Source of the DNA: Thoreauomyces humboldtii | Lineage: Eukaryota; Chytridiomycota; Chytridiomycetes; Spizellomycetales; Powellomycetaceae | DNA: 14,123 nt | Reading direction: 5' to 3' | Assembly (NCBI GenBank): GCA_027596035.1 | Contig: JADGJA010000309.1 | Coordinates: 10,320-24,442 of the forward strand | Part shown: positions 14,058 through 14,123 of the stretch, piece after piece | How the letters are laid out: every line of letters begins with the position of its first letter | How positions within the stretch are numbered: the stretch's first letter is position 1 | Notes under the pieces: generated by a model | Databases searched by the model: none | The model's input: the letters and a program-made list of their open reading frames with translations, nothing else | Told to the model about the DNA's origin: nothing | Program-made: the position numbers and the translations under genes

Positions 14058-14123
14058 TTAGGGTTAGGGTTAGGGTTAGGGTTAGGGTTAGGGTTAGGGT
14101 TAGGGTTAGGGTTAGGGTTAGGG
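14058..14123 (+). repeat. Telomere, eleven TTAGGG repeats
   Basis: Eleven exact TTAGGG units run to the end of the window, starting abruptly after CTACATA. The G-rich strand points 5' to 3' toward the end, the correct polarity for the right-hand end of a linear chromosome or linear episome. Confidence 0.97.

Overview
This is a chromosome or linear-molecule end from a eukaryote. The right edge (14058-14123) is eleven perfect TTAGGG repeats with the G-rich strand running outward, as at a true 3' terminus. TTAGGG telomeres occur in animals, many fungi and several protist groups. Nothing here fixes the host. Signs of a eukaryotic setting are ATG-less reading frames that seem to need introns, TATA-like boxes and CT-rich promoter-like tracts. 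No rRNA, tRNA, CRISPR array, capsid gene, integrase or transposase was recognised.

Most of the window is a dense, virus- or plasmid-like gene set. At the left (1-560) is an array of four 57-bp dyads with arms GGAGGTCGAC/GTCGACCTCC around an AT-rich centre. Next to it, on the minus strand, is a 1112-codon gene joining an archaeo-eukaryotic primase (PrimPol/AEP), a PriCT_2-like linker and a herpes-origin-binding-protein-like helicase. Upstream of it on the same strand lie a Cys-rich small reading frame and a broken one (3995-4419). From 4620 to 7135 the plus strand carries a compact run of small genes ending in a GIY-YIG (T5orf172/Mug113-type) nuclease with a hydrophobic N terminus. Several gene ends are followed by short hairpins.

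Convergent to the GIY-YIG gene is a minus-strand gene (7225-9930) for a family-A-like TV-Pol polymerase fused to a D5-type superfamily 3 helicase, the replication protein type of virophages, polinton-like viruses and related transposons. It is bracketed by a diverged ~145-bp inverted repeat (7062-7205 and 10056-10200). Both arms contain the in-frame last ~24 codons of the GIY-YIG gene.

From ~10.2 to 14 kb the content changes to probable subtelomeric sequence: a minus-strand frame with internal 30-bp repeats, a plus-strand frame that may have an intron (11011-11939), a 33-bp minisatellite, and an unrecognised gene (12943-13725) before the telomere.

Working model (inference): a self-replicating DNA element, or the remains of two, sits beside a telomere. 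It carries two independent replication modules, a candidate origin and a nuclease. No packaging genes are visible in this window.
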